This document shows, one piece after another, positions 43,798 through 54,313 of a stretch of DNA of 64,000 nt (positions within the stretch are counted from its first letter, which is position 1; each line of letters begins with the position of its first letter). The position numbers and the translations under genes are program-made. The notes beneath the pieces are model-generated. The model ran no database searches and was not told the origin of the DNA. It saw only the letters and a list, made by a program, of their open reading frames with translations. The stretch comes from Armigeres subalbatus (taxonomy: Eukaryota > Arthropoda > Insecta > Diptera > Culicidae), in assembly GCF_024139115.2 (NCBI RefSeq), contig NC_085141.1, positions 392,136,632-392,200,631 of the forward strand, given 5' to 3'.

Positions 43798-46188
43798 TTA
43801 GGGATTATTTGAATTGCATTGGTCCAATACAGGACCATGAAGACACTTTGAAAAACATTATTGAAACATATAATAGTATACTGAATAGTTGTACAAAAAC
43901 TGTTAAACGAAAAATAGTGCTCAAATCCCGCAGTTGTCAGTGGATGTCGTATGATTTGTGGGCTTTGATAAAATTAAAAAATAATTACATTAAAAGAGTA
44001 AAAAACAACCCCAGTGATGAACACTTGAAAGCAATGCTACATCACATCAGCAAAAAGGTGGATAAAGCTAAGAAGTCGGCAAAAAAATCATACTATGAAA
44101 ACCTTTTAAATACCACGTGCCATTCAAAATTGTGGAAAAACATCAATCAAATATTTGGTAGAAAAAAACGTGAAACGGAAATTTTATTAAACTCTAATGG
44201 GCGTTTGACCACTACTCCAAAAGAATCTTGCGAAGTCTTGAATAACTATTTCACAACCGTTGGTAAAAGACTAGCCGACACGATTCCGAAACGATCGCAA
44301 CAAGACCCTTGTAGTAATTTGCAGCGTGTTGAAAATTCCATGTTCTTAAGCCCATCTACTAGCAATGAAGTAATGTTGGTAATAAAAGATTTAAACTCAA
44401 AAAAAAGTAACGGCTCTGATAATATTTCGCCGAAAATTATTAAAAACAATGCCACATCCTTTTCGGTAATACTCTCTGAAATATTTAACCTCATTATATC
44501 ATCAGCAAGATACCCTGATTGCTTAAAAATTGCTAAGGTTATCCCTATTTTTAAATCTGGAGATGCAACCTCATCGTCCAATTACCGCCCTATATCTGTT
44601 CTTTCGGTAATAAATAAAATTATAGAAAAAATGTTAGTTAAAAGATTAACTGACTTTTTTGAAACAAATAATGTTTTAACTACACATCAATACGGTTTTA
44701 GGCGAGGTTCAAATACTACCACTGCAATTGTTGAATTGGTTGATTATGTTACCCGTGAAATAGAATGTAAAAATATGGTTGGAGGTTTGTTTCTAGATTT
44801 AAAGAAAGCTTTTGATACAATTAACCACAGGATTCTATTGAACAAACTAGAGCATTATGGTGTAAGAGGTGTCGGGAATCGATTAATAGAAAGTTATTTG
44901 TCCAACAGGAAACAATTTGTGTCAATACAGGGACAGTGCAGTGAACAACGTCCTATTGACATCGGCGTCCCTCAGGGAAGCAATATCGGCCCACTACTAT
45001 TTTTAATATACATAAACGACATTGCACGTTTGAACATTAAAGGGATCCCCTGGTTATTTGCGGATGATACGGCATTATTCTTCACTGGCGCCAATCCACA
45101 ATCTATAATCTCAAATGTTGAACACGATTTGAAACTTTTATCAAATTATTTTGAAATAAATTTGCTTTCGTTGAACCTGTCTAAAACAAAATTTATGATA
45201 TTTCATTCTCCCAGAAGGCAAGTAGAAGCTGAAACTTGTCCTAAAATCGGCAATGATAACATTGAAAGAGTTCACAATTTCAAATATTTGGGAATAATTC
45301 TCGATTCAACACTTTCCTGGAAGGACCATATCGAATGTGTAGAGAAGAAAGTAGCAGTACTCTGTGGGCCAATGCGAAGAGTGAACTCATTCGTATCTCC
45401 AAATGCTTTGTTGCAGTTTTACTTTTCTTGCATTCATTCAGTATTTCAGTACCTATGTATTGTTTGGGGAAATGCCAGCAAATCTAACCTCAAGAAACTT
45501 CAAACTTTACAAAATCGATGTTTGAAAGTAGTGTTTAAATTACCTCACCTACATCCTACTATTGAACTGTATTCTAATTGTACTCATAAAGTATTACCGA
45601 TCATAGGGTTATGCGAACTCCAAACATGCATATTCATTCATGATATTATACACGATAACACGAAGCATCACAGCTTAACAATTAGTTTCAATAATCACAT
45701 CCACAACACTCGACAGGCAAATCATCTAGATAAGAAAATTATTTTGAGCTTTTTAGTGGAATGTCTTCACTTGTCATAAGACGAGTTAGTACAATCCCAT
45801 TGAATTCCACCACTTAATTGTATCTTGACAGATACGTATTTCGACCTCAAATGTAAGGCCGTCTTCAGTGTCTCGTACTTGACTCGACTTCGAGTCGAGT
45901 CAAGTACGAGACACTGAAGACGGCCTTACATTTGAGGTCGAAATACGTATCTGTCAAGATACAATTAAGTGGTGGAATTCAATGGGATTGTACTAACTCG
46001 TCTTATGACAAGCAAATCATCTAGTTCGTTTAAGAGCATGTACTGTTCTAGGTCATAAACGAATTTCTGTTAAAGGCCCTCGCATATATAACTTACTAAC
46101 GAATGAATTAAGAGCTATCGCAAACAGGAGTATATTTAAAGTAAAATTATTTCAATACTATAAAACAAAAATTAAAGATTTGATTTGA
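43798..46188 (+). pseudogene. ORF2 reverse transcriptase of the CR1-like element, interrupted by a palindrome
   Basis: Open from about 43749 to 45779. LKSKKSNG-like SKKSNGSDNISPKI, FKSGDATSSSNYRPIS, HQYGFRRGSNT, FLDLKKAFDTINH (motif A), GVPQGSNIGPLLFLIYINDI (motif B), FADDTALFF (motif C) and LSKTKFMIF, YLGIILD, then the C-terminal VFQYLCIVWGN and LQTLQNRCLK. After HNTRQANHL the 282-bp insertion starts. Beyond it (46012 onward) the native frame continues (KRISVKGPRIYNLL, FKVKLFQYYK) to TGA 46186-46188. The RT motifs are all intact. Confidence 0.85.
45730..46011. mobile_element. Palindromic insertion: head-to-head dimer of the 121-bp element, 13-bp TSD
   Basis: gcaaatcatctag is duplicated at 45717-45729 and 46012-46024. 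Removing the insert restores the ORF2 frame. The insert has about 40 bp of extra sequence (45730-45769), then the 121-bp unit (from cttgtcataagac) and its almost exact reverse complement, meeting at gactcgacttcgagtcgagtc (centre about 45891). The arms are about 120 bp and nearly perfect, so the copy is recent. The monomer is at 3602-3722. Confidence 0.85.
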
Positions 46189-46406
46189 AATACTTTAGCC
46201 ACCGTTATTAATAAATAAAATATATATATTTATTTATTTTTTTATGTATTTCGTTTATCTCTTGTTTATTTTTTTTCTGTATGTTAATGCAGTGAATTGT
46301 TTATATTTTATGTTATTTTTTTTCTTTTCTTTCTAAAAATTCCTTCAAAGGATTATCTATCCACTGGAATTATTTTAGTTTGAAATTAAATCAAGTGTCA
46401 TCTTCT

Positions 46407-49400
46407 ACCGTTCTCGTTCATTTTTCATTTATTTAGTTAACATCTAAACAGATAACACTGAATCAACAATTTGACGCCACAATACACGGTTCGAGGCCGC
46501 ATCTCTCCATCCTCGGATACGCCCCACGCTCGCCAAGTCGTTCTGCACCTGGTCTGCCCATCTCGCTCGCTGCGCTCCACGCCGTCTCGTACCTGCCGGA
46601 TCGGAAGCGAACATCATCTTTGCAGGGTTGCTGTCCGGCATTCTTGCAACATGTCCTGCCCATCGTACCCTTCCGGCTTTAGCTACCTTCTGGATACTGG
46701 GTTCGCCGTAGAGTTGGGCGAGCTCATGGTTCATTCTTCGCCGCCACACACCGTCTTCTTGCACACCGCCAAAGATGGTCCTAAGCACCCGTCTCTCGAA
46801 TACTCCGAGTGCTTGCAAGTCCTCCTCGAGCATTGTCCATGTTTCATGTCCGTAGAGGACAACCGGTCTTATAAGCGTCTTGTACATGACACATTTGGTC
46901 CGGTGGGGAATCTTTTTCGACCGCAGTTTCTTCTGGAGCCCGTAGTAGGCCCGACTTCCACTGATGATGCGCCTTCGTATTTCACGGCTAACGTTGTTGT
47001 CAGCCGTTAGCAAGGATCCGAGGTAGACGAATTCCTCGACCACCTCGAAGGTATCCCCGTCTATCGTAACACTGCTTCCCAGGCAGGCCCTGTCGCGCTC
47101 GGTTCCGCCCACAAGCATGTACTTTGTCTTTGACGCATTCACCACCAGTCCAACTTTTATTGCTTCACGTTTCAGGCGGGTGTACAGTTCTGCCACCTTT
47201 GCAAATGTTCGGCCGACAATGTCCATGTCATCCGCGAAGCAAATAAATTGACTGGATCTATTGAAAATCGTACCCCGGCTGTTACACCCGGCTCTCCGCA
47301 TGACACCTTCTGGCGCAATGTTGAACAACAGGCACGAAAGTCCATCACCTTGTCTTAGTCCCCGGCGCGATTCGAACGAACTGGAGTGTTCGCCCGAAAT
47401 CTTCACACAGTTTTGCACACCATCCACCGTTGCTTTGATCAGTCTGGTAAGCTTCGCAGGAAGCTGTTCTCGTTCATAATTTTCCATAGCTCTACGCGGT
47501 CTATACTGTCGTATGCCGCCTTGAAATCAACGAACAGATGGTGCGTTGGGACCTGGTATTCACGGCATTTTTGAAGGATTTGCCGTACAGTAAAGATCTG
47601 GTCCGTTGTCGAGCGGCCGTCAACGAAGCCGGCTTGATAACTTCCCACGAACTCGTTCACTAATGGTGACAGACGACGGAAGATGATCTGGGATATCACT
47701 TTGTAGGCGGCATTAAGGATGGTGATCGCTCGAAAGTTCTCACACTCCAGTTTGTCGCCTTTCTTGTAGATGGGGCATATAACCCCTTCCTTCCACTCCT
47801 CCGGTAGCTGTTCGGTTTCCCAGATTCTGACTATCAGTTTGTGCAGGCAAGTGGCCAGCTTTTCCGGGCCCATCTTGATGAGCTCAGCTCCGATACCATC
47901 CTTACCAGCTGCTTTATTGGTCTTTAGCTGTTGAATGGCATCCTTAACTTCCCTCAAGGTGGGGGCTGGTTGGCTTCCATCGTCCGCTGAACTGACGTTG
48001 TCATCTCCTCCGCTGCCTTGACTTTCACTGCCTGTACTCTCAGCGCCATTCAGATGTTCCTCGTAGTGCTGCTTCCACCTTTCGATCACCACACGTTCGT
48101 CCGTCAAGATGCTCCCATCCTTATCCCGGCACATTTCGGCTCGCGGCACGAAGCCTTTGCGGGATGCGTTGAGCTTCTGATAGAACTTGCGTGTATCTTG
48201 AGAACGGCACAGCTGTTCCATCTCCTCGCACTCCGCTTCTTCCAGGCGGCGTTTCTTCTCCTGAAAAAGGCGGGTCTGCTGTCTCCGCTTCCGTCTATAA
48301 CGTTCCACGTTCTGCCGGGTACCTTGCTGCAGCGCGACCGCCCGCGCTGCGTCCTTCTCCTCCAGAATCTGTCTGCACTCTTCGTCGAACCAATCGTTCC
48401 GTCGACTTCGACCCATATACCCGACGTTGTTCTCCGCTGCGTCGTTAATGGCTGCTTTGACTGTATTCCAGCAGTCCTCAAGAGGGCCCCATCGAGCTCA
48501 CCCTCTTCCGGCAACGCTGCCTCGAGATGCTGCGCGTATGCAGTGGCGACATCAGGTTGCTTCAGTCGCTCTAGGTCGTACCGCGGCGGTCGTCGGTACC
48601 GAACATTGTTGATGACGGATAGTTTTGGACGCAGTTTAACCATCACCAGATAGTGGTCAGAGTCGATGTTAGCGCCACGATATGTCCTGACGTCGATAAT
48701 GTCGGAGAAGTGCCGTCCATCAATCAGAACGTGGTCGATTTGTGATTCTGTCTGCAGTGGTGATCTCCAGGTGTACCGATACGGGAGGCTGTGTTGGAAG
48801 TAGGTGCTGCGAATGGCCATATTCTTGGAGGCGGCGAAATCAATTAGTCGTAGGCCGTTTTCGTTCGTCAGCCGGTGAGCGCTGAACTTTCCAATAGTCG
48901 GTCTAAACTCCTCCTCTTGGCCAACCTGAGCGTTCAAGTCTCCTATGATGATTTTGACGTCGTGGCTTGGGCAGCTGTCGTACTCACGTTCCAGCTGCGC
49001 GTAGAATGCGTCCTTATCATCATCAGTGCTTCCGGAGTGTGGGCTATGGACGTTGATTATGCTGAAGTTGAAGAACCGGCCTTTGATCCTCAACTTGCAC
49101 ATTCTTTCATTGATCGGCCACCACCCGATCACGCTTCTTGCATATCGCCCATCACTATGAAAGCTGTTCCCAGCTCGTGTGTGTTGCCGCAGCTCTGGTA
49201 GATGGTATGATTACCTCTAAACGTTCGCACCATTGATCCCTTCCAACAAACCTCCTGCAGCGCTACGATGCCGAATCCACGGTCCTTGAGCACATCGGCG
49301 AGTATGCGTGTGCTCCCGATGAAGTTGAGAGATTTGCAGTTCCACGAACCGAGTTTCCAATCGCTAGTCCCTTTTCGTCGCAGTGGTCTTCGCCGATGGT

Positions 49401-49742
49401 TCCGGTCCGTACTCTCTTGTTGATTGTTCGTTGCTTAAGATTTTTTAAAGGCTGGCTTGCAGGGCCTGACACCAAACCCCTTAAATTTCCGGAGGACCAT
49501 TCCTCCTTATTTCCGGTGGACCATGGTGCACAGTTTCACTTAGAGTCCCTCGCTGGCACTCGGACGATGATCAGCCGCCCCTAACATGGAGAACAGACGC
49601 TGTTGTGAGCCGATCCTGACATGGAGAACAGACGCTCAATAAGATTTGCACCTCCGGAGAGGAGCAAACCCCCCCTTCCCTGTCAGCATACGACCATAGT
49701 TTCCCTAAGGTTGCTCGTATCCCGGCCAGCACCGTTCTCGTT
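46407..49742 (-). mobile_element. RTE-type non-LTR retrotransposon, copy 2, 12-bp TSD
   Basis: The element proper is 46419-49730, minus strand, inserted in the 3' UTR of the CR1-like element. accgttctcgtt occurs at 46407-46418 and 49731-49742 (the first four bases may also be element sequence, so the TSD is 8-12 bp). It is nearly identical to copy 1 but lacks the MITE and the outermost part of the 5' UTR (5' truncated relative to copy 1). The tail is a tttatttag/aaataaatgaaaaatg type. Confidence 0.85.
46444..49475 (-). pseudogene. RTE-type EN-RT ORF, copy 2, three frameshifts
   Basis: Same domains as copy 1: GDLNAQVG, IDHVLIDG, SDHYLV (endonuclease), [66 protein letters not shown] and FADDMDI, ending WRQIVDSVLSV. 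Single-base losses are visible by comparison with copy 1 near 47458, 48481 and 49135. At each of these places copy 1 is in frame, and conversely copy 2 is in frame where copy 1 is broken (11731, 12223). The upstream frame at 49263-49475 is offset from the endonuclease frame, as in copy 1, so the true start is uncertain. Confidence 0.8.
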
Positions 49743-49829
49743 ACTTTATCAATATTTGTACTTTTTTTTTCGGAGTCCATTTCCAGGGGGCTCAACTGAG
49801 CTCTTTGGTGTGGGGGTAGTTGGTGGGCC

Positions 49830-49861
<32 letters not shown>

Positions 49862-49863
<2 letters not shown>

Positions 49864-50426
49864 TGACTTATTCATAAAAAATAAGTTTGTCGAAATAAAA
49901 CTCGGTGAGATAGACTCCAGCATAGTACATGGTATTACAAAACTGCTTTTAAAGGTATTAGAAAACTGAAGCCGATAAGAAAGATTAAATGTTTTTAATA
50001 ATTTTATCAATTTTCTTTTTTTTTCTGGTTCTACAGAACATATTCAAAGTCGAATAGCACTATTAGCACATTTAGTTGCACTAATCTAGTTTTTATTACG
50101 AAACGTATGCTAGAATTTACTTTTCATAATTTTGGTAAAAAAACGAAATTTAATTCCATTTAGAGGTGTGTACGATGCCGCCGACATTTTTGCATCGCGG
50201 TCATTGAATTTCCCGATTAATATCCCCACATAATCACGATAAAACTCCAGAGAATTTTTCGTGAAAATACCATATTTCTTTGAAAATTTCATACATTTTC
50301 AAGTTTCAAATTTTGAAAAATTCTCCTTTAAAACTAAAACGGTCTACAAGTGAAAATTCCGAAGGATGTTCCATTGAAATCCAGAGTATTTCTCGATCAA
50401 ATATTTTTTTTCTAACGGAGAACGAT
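49862..50426. other. AT-rich intergenic, no gene
   Basis: Unclassified sequence right of the poly(A) tail of the CR1-like element. Short frames only. Confidence 0.4.
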
Positions 50427-50497
50427 CGTTTGGCAGAAAGCCATTTGGCCGAAAAGGCCGTTTTACAGAACAAACAATTTGGCTGAAGCCCATTTAG
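50427..50497. repeat. Short 'ttggccgaa' minisatellite-like stretch
   Basis: Words tttggcagaaagccatttgg, ccgaaaaggcc and atttggctgaagcccattta resemble three to four units of the 17-bp repeat in the 54314-56144 element. Confidence 0.5.
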
Positions 50498-50765
50498 GTG
50501 TTTTCAATGCATAGTGCACGCGGCGTCAAAAAAATGCCGGTGTGCATCGGAAAAATGTTTTAACGCAGCGTTGTCACGCCGATAACAACCTGTGCTATTT
50601 TAAAGGGCCTTATTGAGTTACCCTTGTTCCTGAGGAAAATATGCTGAATGTGCAAGATTTTCCGTTCCAAAAACTATTTGAATCTAGTCCCTAAAAAAAA
50701 ACAATTGATAGGTTTTGCGGTTTAATGATGCACGCAGCGTTAATATAACGCGGGTGTGCTTCGGC
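50498..50765. repeat. 'gcacgc(g/a)gcgt ... ggtgtgc(a/t)tcgg' repeat
   Basis: Two related blocks at about 50505-50590 and 50725-50765, and a third relative at 4921-5025. No coding content. Confidence 0.4.
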
Positions 50766-50996
50766 CTGGCCCTGGTTAGCCTAGCGGTAAGATGCGCGGC
50801 TACAAAGCAAGACCATGCTGAGGGTGGCTGGGTTCGATTCCCGGTGCCGGTCTAGACAATTTCCGGTTTGGAAATTGTCTCGACTTCCCTGGGCATAAAA
50901 GTAACATCGTGTTAGCCCTCATGATCATATACGAATGCAAAAATGGTAACTTGGCTTAGAAATCTCGCGGTTAATAACTGTGGAAGTGCTGAATGA
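50766..50996 (+). mobile_element. Feilai-like tRNA-derived SINE, 3' truncated
   Basis: The head has an A box (ttagcctagcggtaagatgc) and a B box (gggttcgattccc). The SINE body follows (cggtctagacaatttccgg, cgacttccctgggcat, aatgcaaaaatggtaact, ttaataactgtggaagtgct) and stops at gaatga. The usual 'aagaag' tail is absent; instead the dispersed repeat copy 2 begins. Recognised from its similarity to mosquito Feilai SINEs. Confidence 0.75.
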
Positions 50997-50997
50997 T

Positions 50998-52165
50998 AAG
51001 CATATGCGGTATTTCGAAAAATTTTCGTTTGAGGTGGTTCGAAACGAAATTCTGCGGAATTGGCCCTGACGAAAGCTAGAAAACAAAATGGGGGCCGGCT
51101 GATGTTTTTTATTTCACCCAGCAAATGATATAGGACGTCAATTTTAAAATGCTTATTAAAGCGTTAAAACACATTTTAGCCTAAAATTGTTCATCTTTTT
51201 GGGTTAGAAATTTAATTTACGTTTATATAGGTAACACGAAAGATGAATTATTTTGATTAAAAAAAACATGTGTAGATAAGGAGACTAACATGTAGTTTTT
51301 CAAAACTCTAACCCTACGTATTTAAAAGTGTTCAACATATCACTGTTAATAACATTTTAAAAGCATTTTAAAATATACTTCCTATACTTCACCATGTTGA
51401 AAAACAGTGATTTCACGCACACGTCCGTTGCCGCTAGGGGAGTTTTTCCGCATGAATGATTACGATCAGCATACTTTTTGTTAAGTAGTGCCACAGAAAT
51501 CATTCACTACTTGATTTTGATCGTCTTTTTTCAAGCTGTCTTTTCGTTATATTAACGTCCATTTCCGAACTCATGAATCCGGGAAAAAGTCCAGAAATAG
51601 TGGTCCGATATGGGCTGCGTCAAAGCGAATTTAGGCATAGCGAAATCTGATTTCTTGATTTCGTTTCGTTAAATTCCAACAAATTCGCAGGAAATTTCGC
51701 GGAATTTCGAAACAAATTTAAACTTATACAACACTTCGTTTTATCAAAAATTTCGGCTGCGCCGCTGAACAAACTAAAAAAAGGCTATTTTCAAAACTTT
51801 ATGTTATACAAATTTTTCTATTAACGCCTACTACGTAACTCCATTCTGAGTCGACAAATACGTTTTTAGTTTGCTTCTATAAAACGTCTTCATTGTTTTG
51901 TTAGAAATGTTTAACAGAATACAAAAAGCATCTTTAACTCAATTTTTGGGATATCCCATTTGTAACAAAAGTGGTCCGACTTAATATTTGAGACGTCATG
52001 CTTAGAGTGAAAATAACAGATTAGTAATCAGTGATTACGTTAAGTCTTTTTCGAGCGCCTCTTTCCTTTTAAAGGCCGTATTTTCACCTCCGCTAAGGCC
52101 TCAAACCAGGTTTAAATGCATGAGTAAATACCACTTAAGAGTGAAGGCCCTAAAGAAAACAAAAT
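50998..52165 (-). repeat. Dispersed repeat copy 2 (inverted relative to 37140-37821)
   Basis: Reverse-complement match to 37140-37821 over both ends. An extra interior block lies at about 51067-51645. No ORF of interest. Confidence 0.7.
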
Positions 52166-54313
52166 GCAACATTTTATTGCACTTTTTGCACTTTATAAGA
52201 GTTTTGCGAGATTTTTTTCCTCACAGTCATCTTCTTCTCACACTCAATGCACTCATAAAAGTTTGATTTTCCGTGTATAATATTTGTGTGTGAGTGCTAA
52301 ATCTGAAAACAAATAGACGTCAAATCATGGCGAGAATCGATTTAGTGTACACGCTTACATGTGACTAACGAGTAATGGGTTAGAATTGGGTAAATTTCAG
52401 TAACAAAAATCGATCAACCCGAAATGAGAGTGAGAATATCAAATTATATGATATATCTTTATGCGGAAATCAAGACTAAGGTTGACTAAATCTTGAACAA
52501 CTAAATTTAAGATTCGTATGGAATTTTTACATGGGCACACATTTTTGCTTACTATATAGGGCAACACCTCCCGCATAATTGCGATTTTGCGAATTGTACA
52601 TGGATGTTTTCCTCTGCGGTCGGTAGCAGTATCCTTTACTGCTACGATGCTTGCCATTAAGGTAAAGAACTGTAAACGAACAATCTCATATACAGTTTCA
52701 ACAGTTTGTGGTACGGTTATTAGACAAATAACAATATGTTGAATGGGCTGTTAGTTATGTGTAAATTTTTGCTCGACGTTATGTTAAAGGTCGACATACA
52801 ATGCAGGAAATTAAGAACATTTTAGGACAGCATGTTATTTATTGACATTTAGTGTTAATCAGACATCATGCACGCGTACAAAAAAGGATGAGATTGAGCA
52901 ACGACTGCTACGCGCACATAAAATTTAGCGCGCGCGAGTCTCACGAAGCTTGTGTACCTCACATTAACATTGGTGAGTCGCACTGAGACATCTCAATGCG
53001 ATCAGCTCATGCGCTGTTTGCCATGGCAAACCTTTGCAAACAACAGCGGAGATGCGTAAAACAGCTTGGGCGGGAAATTTTCATTCAATAATATCGTCGC
53101 CTAAGTAACGCCAGCTATGCATTGTTAGCGCATGAGATGAGTCTCATGAGACGTACATTGAGACACGCTCACTTAGTTATTTCATGCGCGCGCTAGCTTC
53201 TCTCGTCGCACTGAATCGGTGCTACGTGAGCTTTTGTAGCTCATGGCACACTGTCTCATCCATGTATACACGAGAATTAAGAGACTCTGGTGTTAATATC
53301 GAGTAGTTATGGTTGAGTCGAAATGTTGTCATAAAGCGCTGTATTATGCCAACAAAATTACAACTATCGTAATCATCTTCCAAAGGTCTCATAGACGATC
53401 AAAATTTTCCGCAGTACAAATTGCACGTGCTATCAAAGCAATCACTGCCACAATACACCACATGCCCGCCAAATAATAATTCTCAAAAATATCAAAGTAG
53501 CTTTTTCCTGAAAGTATGTTTTTCTTAGGCGATTGAATGGTGCTTATTTATTATTGCGACTGAAAATAAGCGCAGGAATAAATTTTTTACGCGTGTTTTT
53601 ATTATGCATTCTGCACAAATCCGAAAAACCAGCGTTGTAAAACTAGCAGCACATCTTACTTCCGACAGTTGGAATAATTCTTCTCTGGCAACAGTTCTGC
53701 GTGATTTTAGCATTACATCAGAAAAGTTCTTTTGATCGAGAAGATCGAGATGGAAACCAAATTTATTTTTATGTCACACTAGCGGAAAATACCCAGCTTT
53801 ACCTGGATGTTTTGTTGCAGATGTCATAAAGTAATGAATTATTTGCAGCACCACACTCTAGATCTATTTCCGTGCTATTGTTTCTTTTTTCTCAACCACT
53901 GACCTAAAGTTGTTTTGGACCGACTTTCCACCAATTCTCGTCAAATTCATCATCCTTTTGTACAAACCTTACGAACCCCAAGACGAATCGATCAGGGAGG
54001 AGATTTCGCAAATCGGTCAACCCGTTCTTGAATTAATTCGTCAGGAAGGGAAATAAAACTAATTTTTATTTAAATAGAAAATAGAAGATTACAGTACATC
54101 TCGATAGGTACTGAGCAAACTTCATTGCTTTATTACATATATCATCCAATAATACCTAATAAAAACCTCTAAAATACTTGTCTATTAGAAAAAAAAACAA
54201 ATTTTCTCTCCATGATCCAACTAAAAAAATTTACTACTGAACAGCTACCAGCAATACAATATTTTGTTTATATCAAGCATTTCTAATCTCATTTTGCTGT
54301 AATACAGCATTAT
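52166..54313. other. Intergenic, no gene
   Basis: Only short frames. 52886-53261 is bounded by ggatgaga / tctcatcc and is rich in tctcatgagac- and gcgcgcgc-like words, perhaps a decayed TIR element. I could not establish a TSD. Confidence 0.35.

Larger units (their letters stand above)
41300..49861 (+). mobile_element. CR1-like non-LTR retrotransposon, near full length, twice interrupted
   Basis: Order on the plus strand: 5' UTR with two tandem units (41300-41830), unique leader (41831-42060), ORF1 (42061-43047), ORF2 (43094-46188) and a 3' UTR (46189-46418) that continues after a nested RTE copy at 49743 and ends in 29 A residues (49833-49861). It also holds a 282-bp palindromic insertion (45730-46011). 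The two-ORF layout, PHD-type ORF1 and RT type suggest the CR1/L2 group. The exact 5' end and the TSD are not established. Confidence 0.75.

Noticed and set aside
45770..46012. Hammerhead-ribozyme-like core (CTGAAGA...GAAA) in the 121-bp element
   Set aside because: Stem II would begin with a C-C mismatch, no NUH follows stem III, and no stem I partner is visible. The two elements of the core are probably coincidental.
52886..53261. Possible TIR element bounded by ggatgaga/tctcatcc
   Set aside because: The TIR is only 8 bp and the flanks do not show a duplication.
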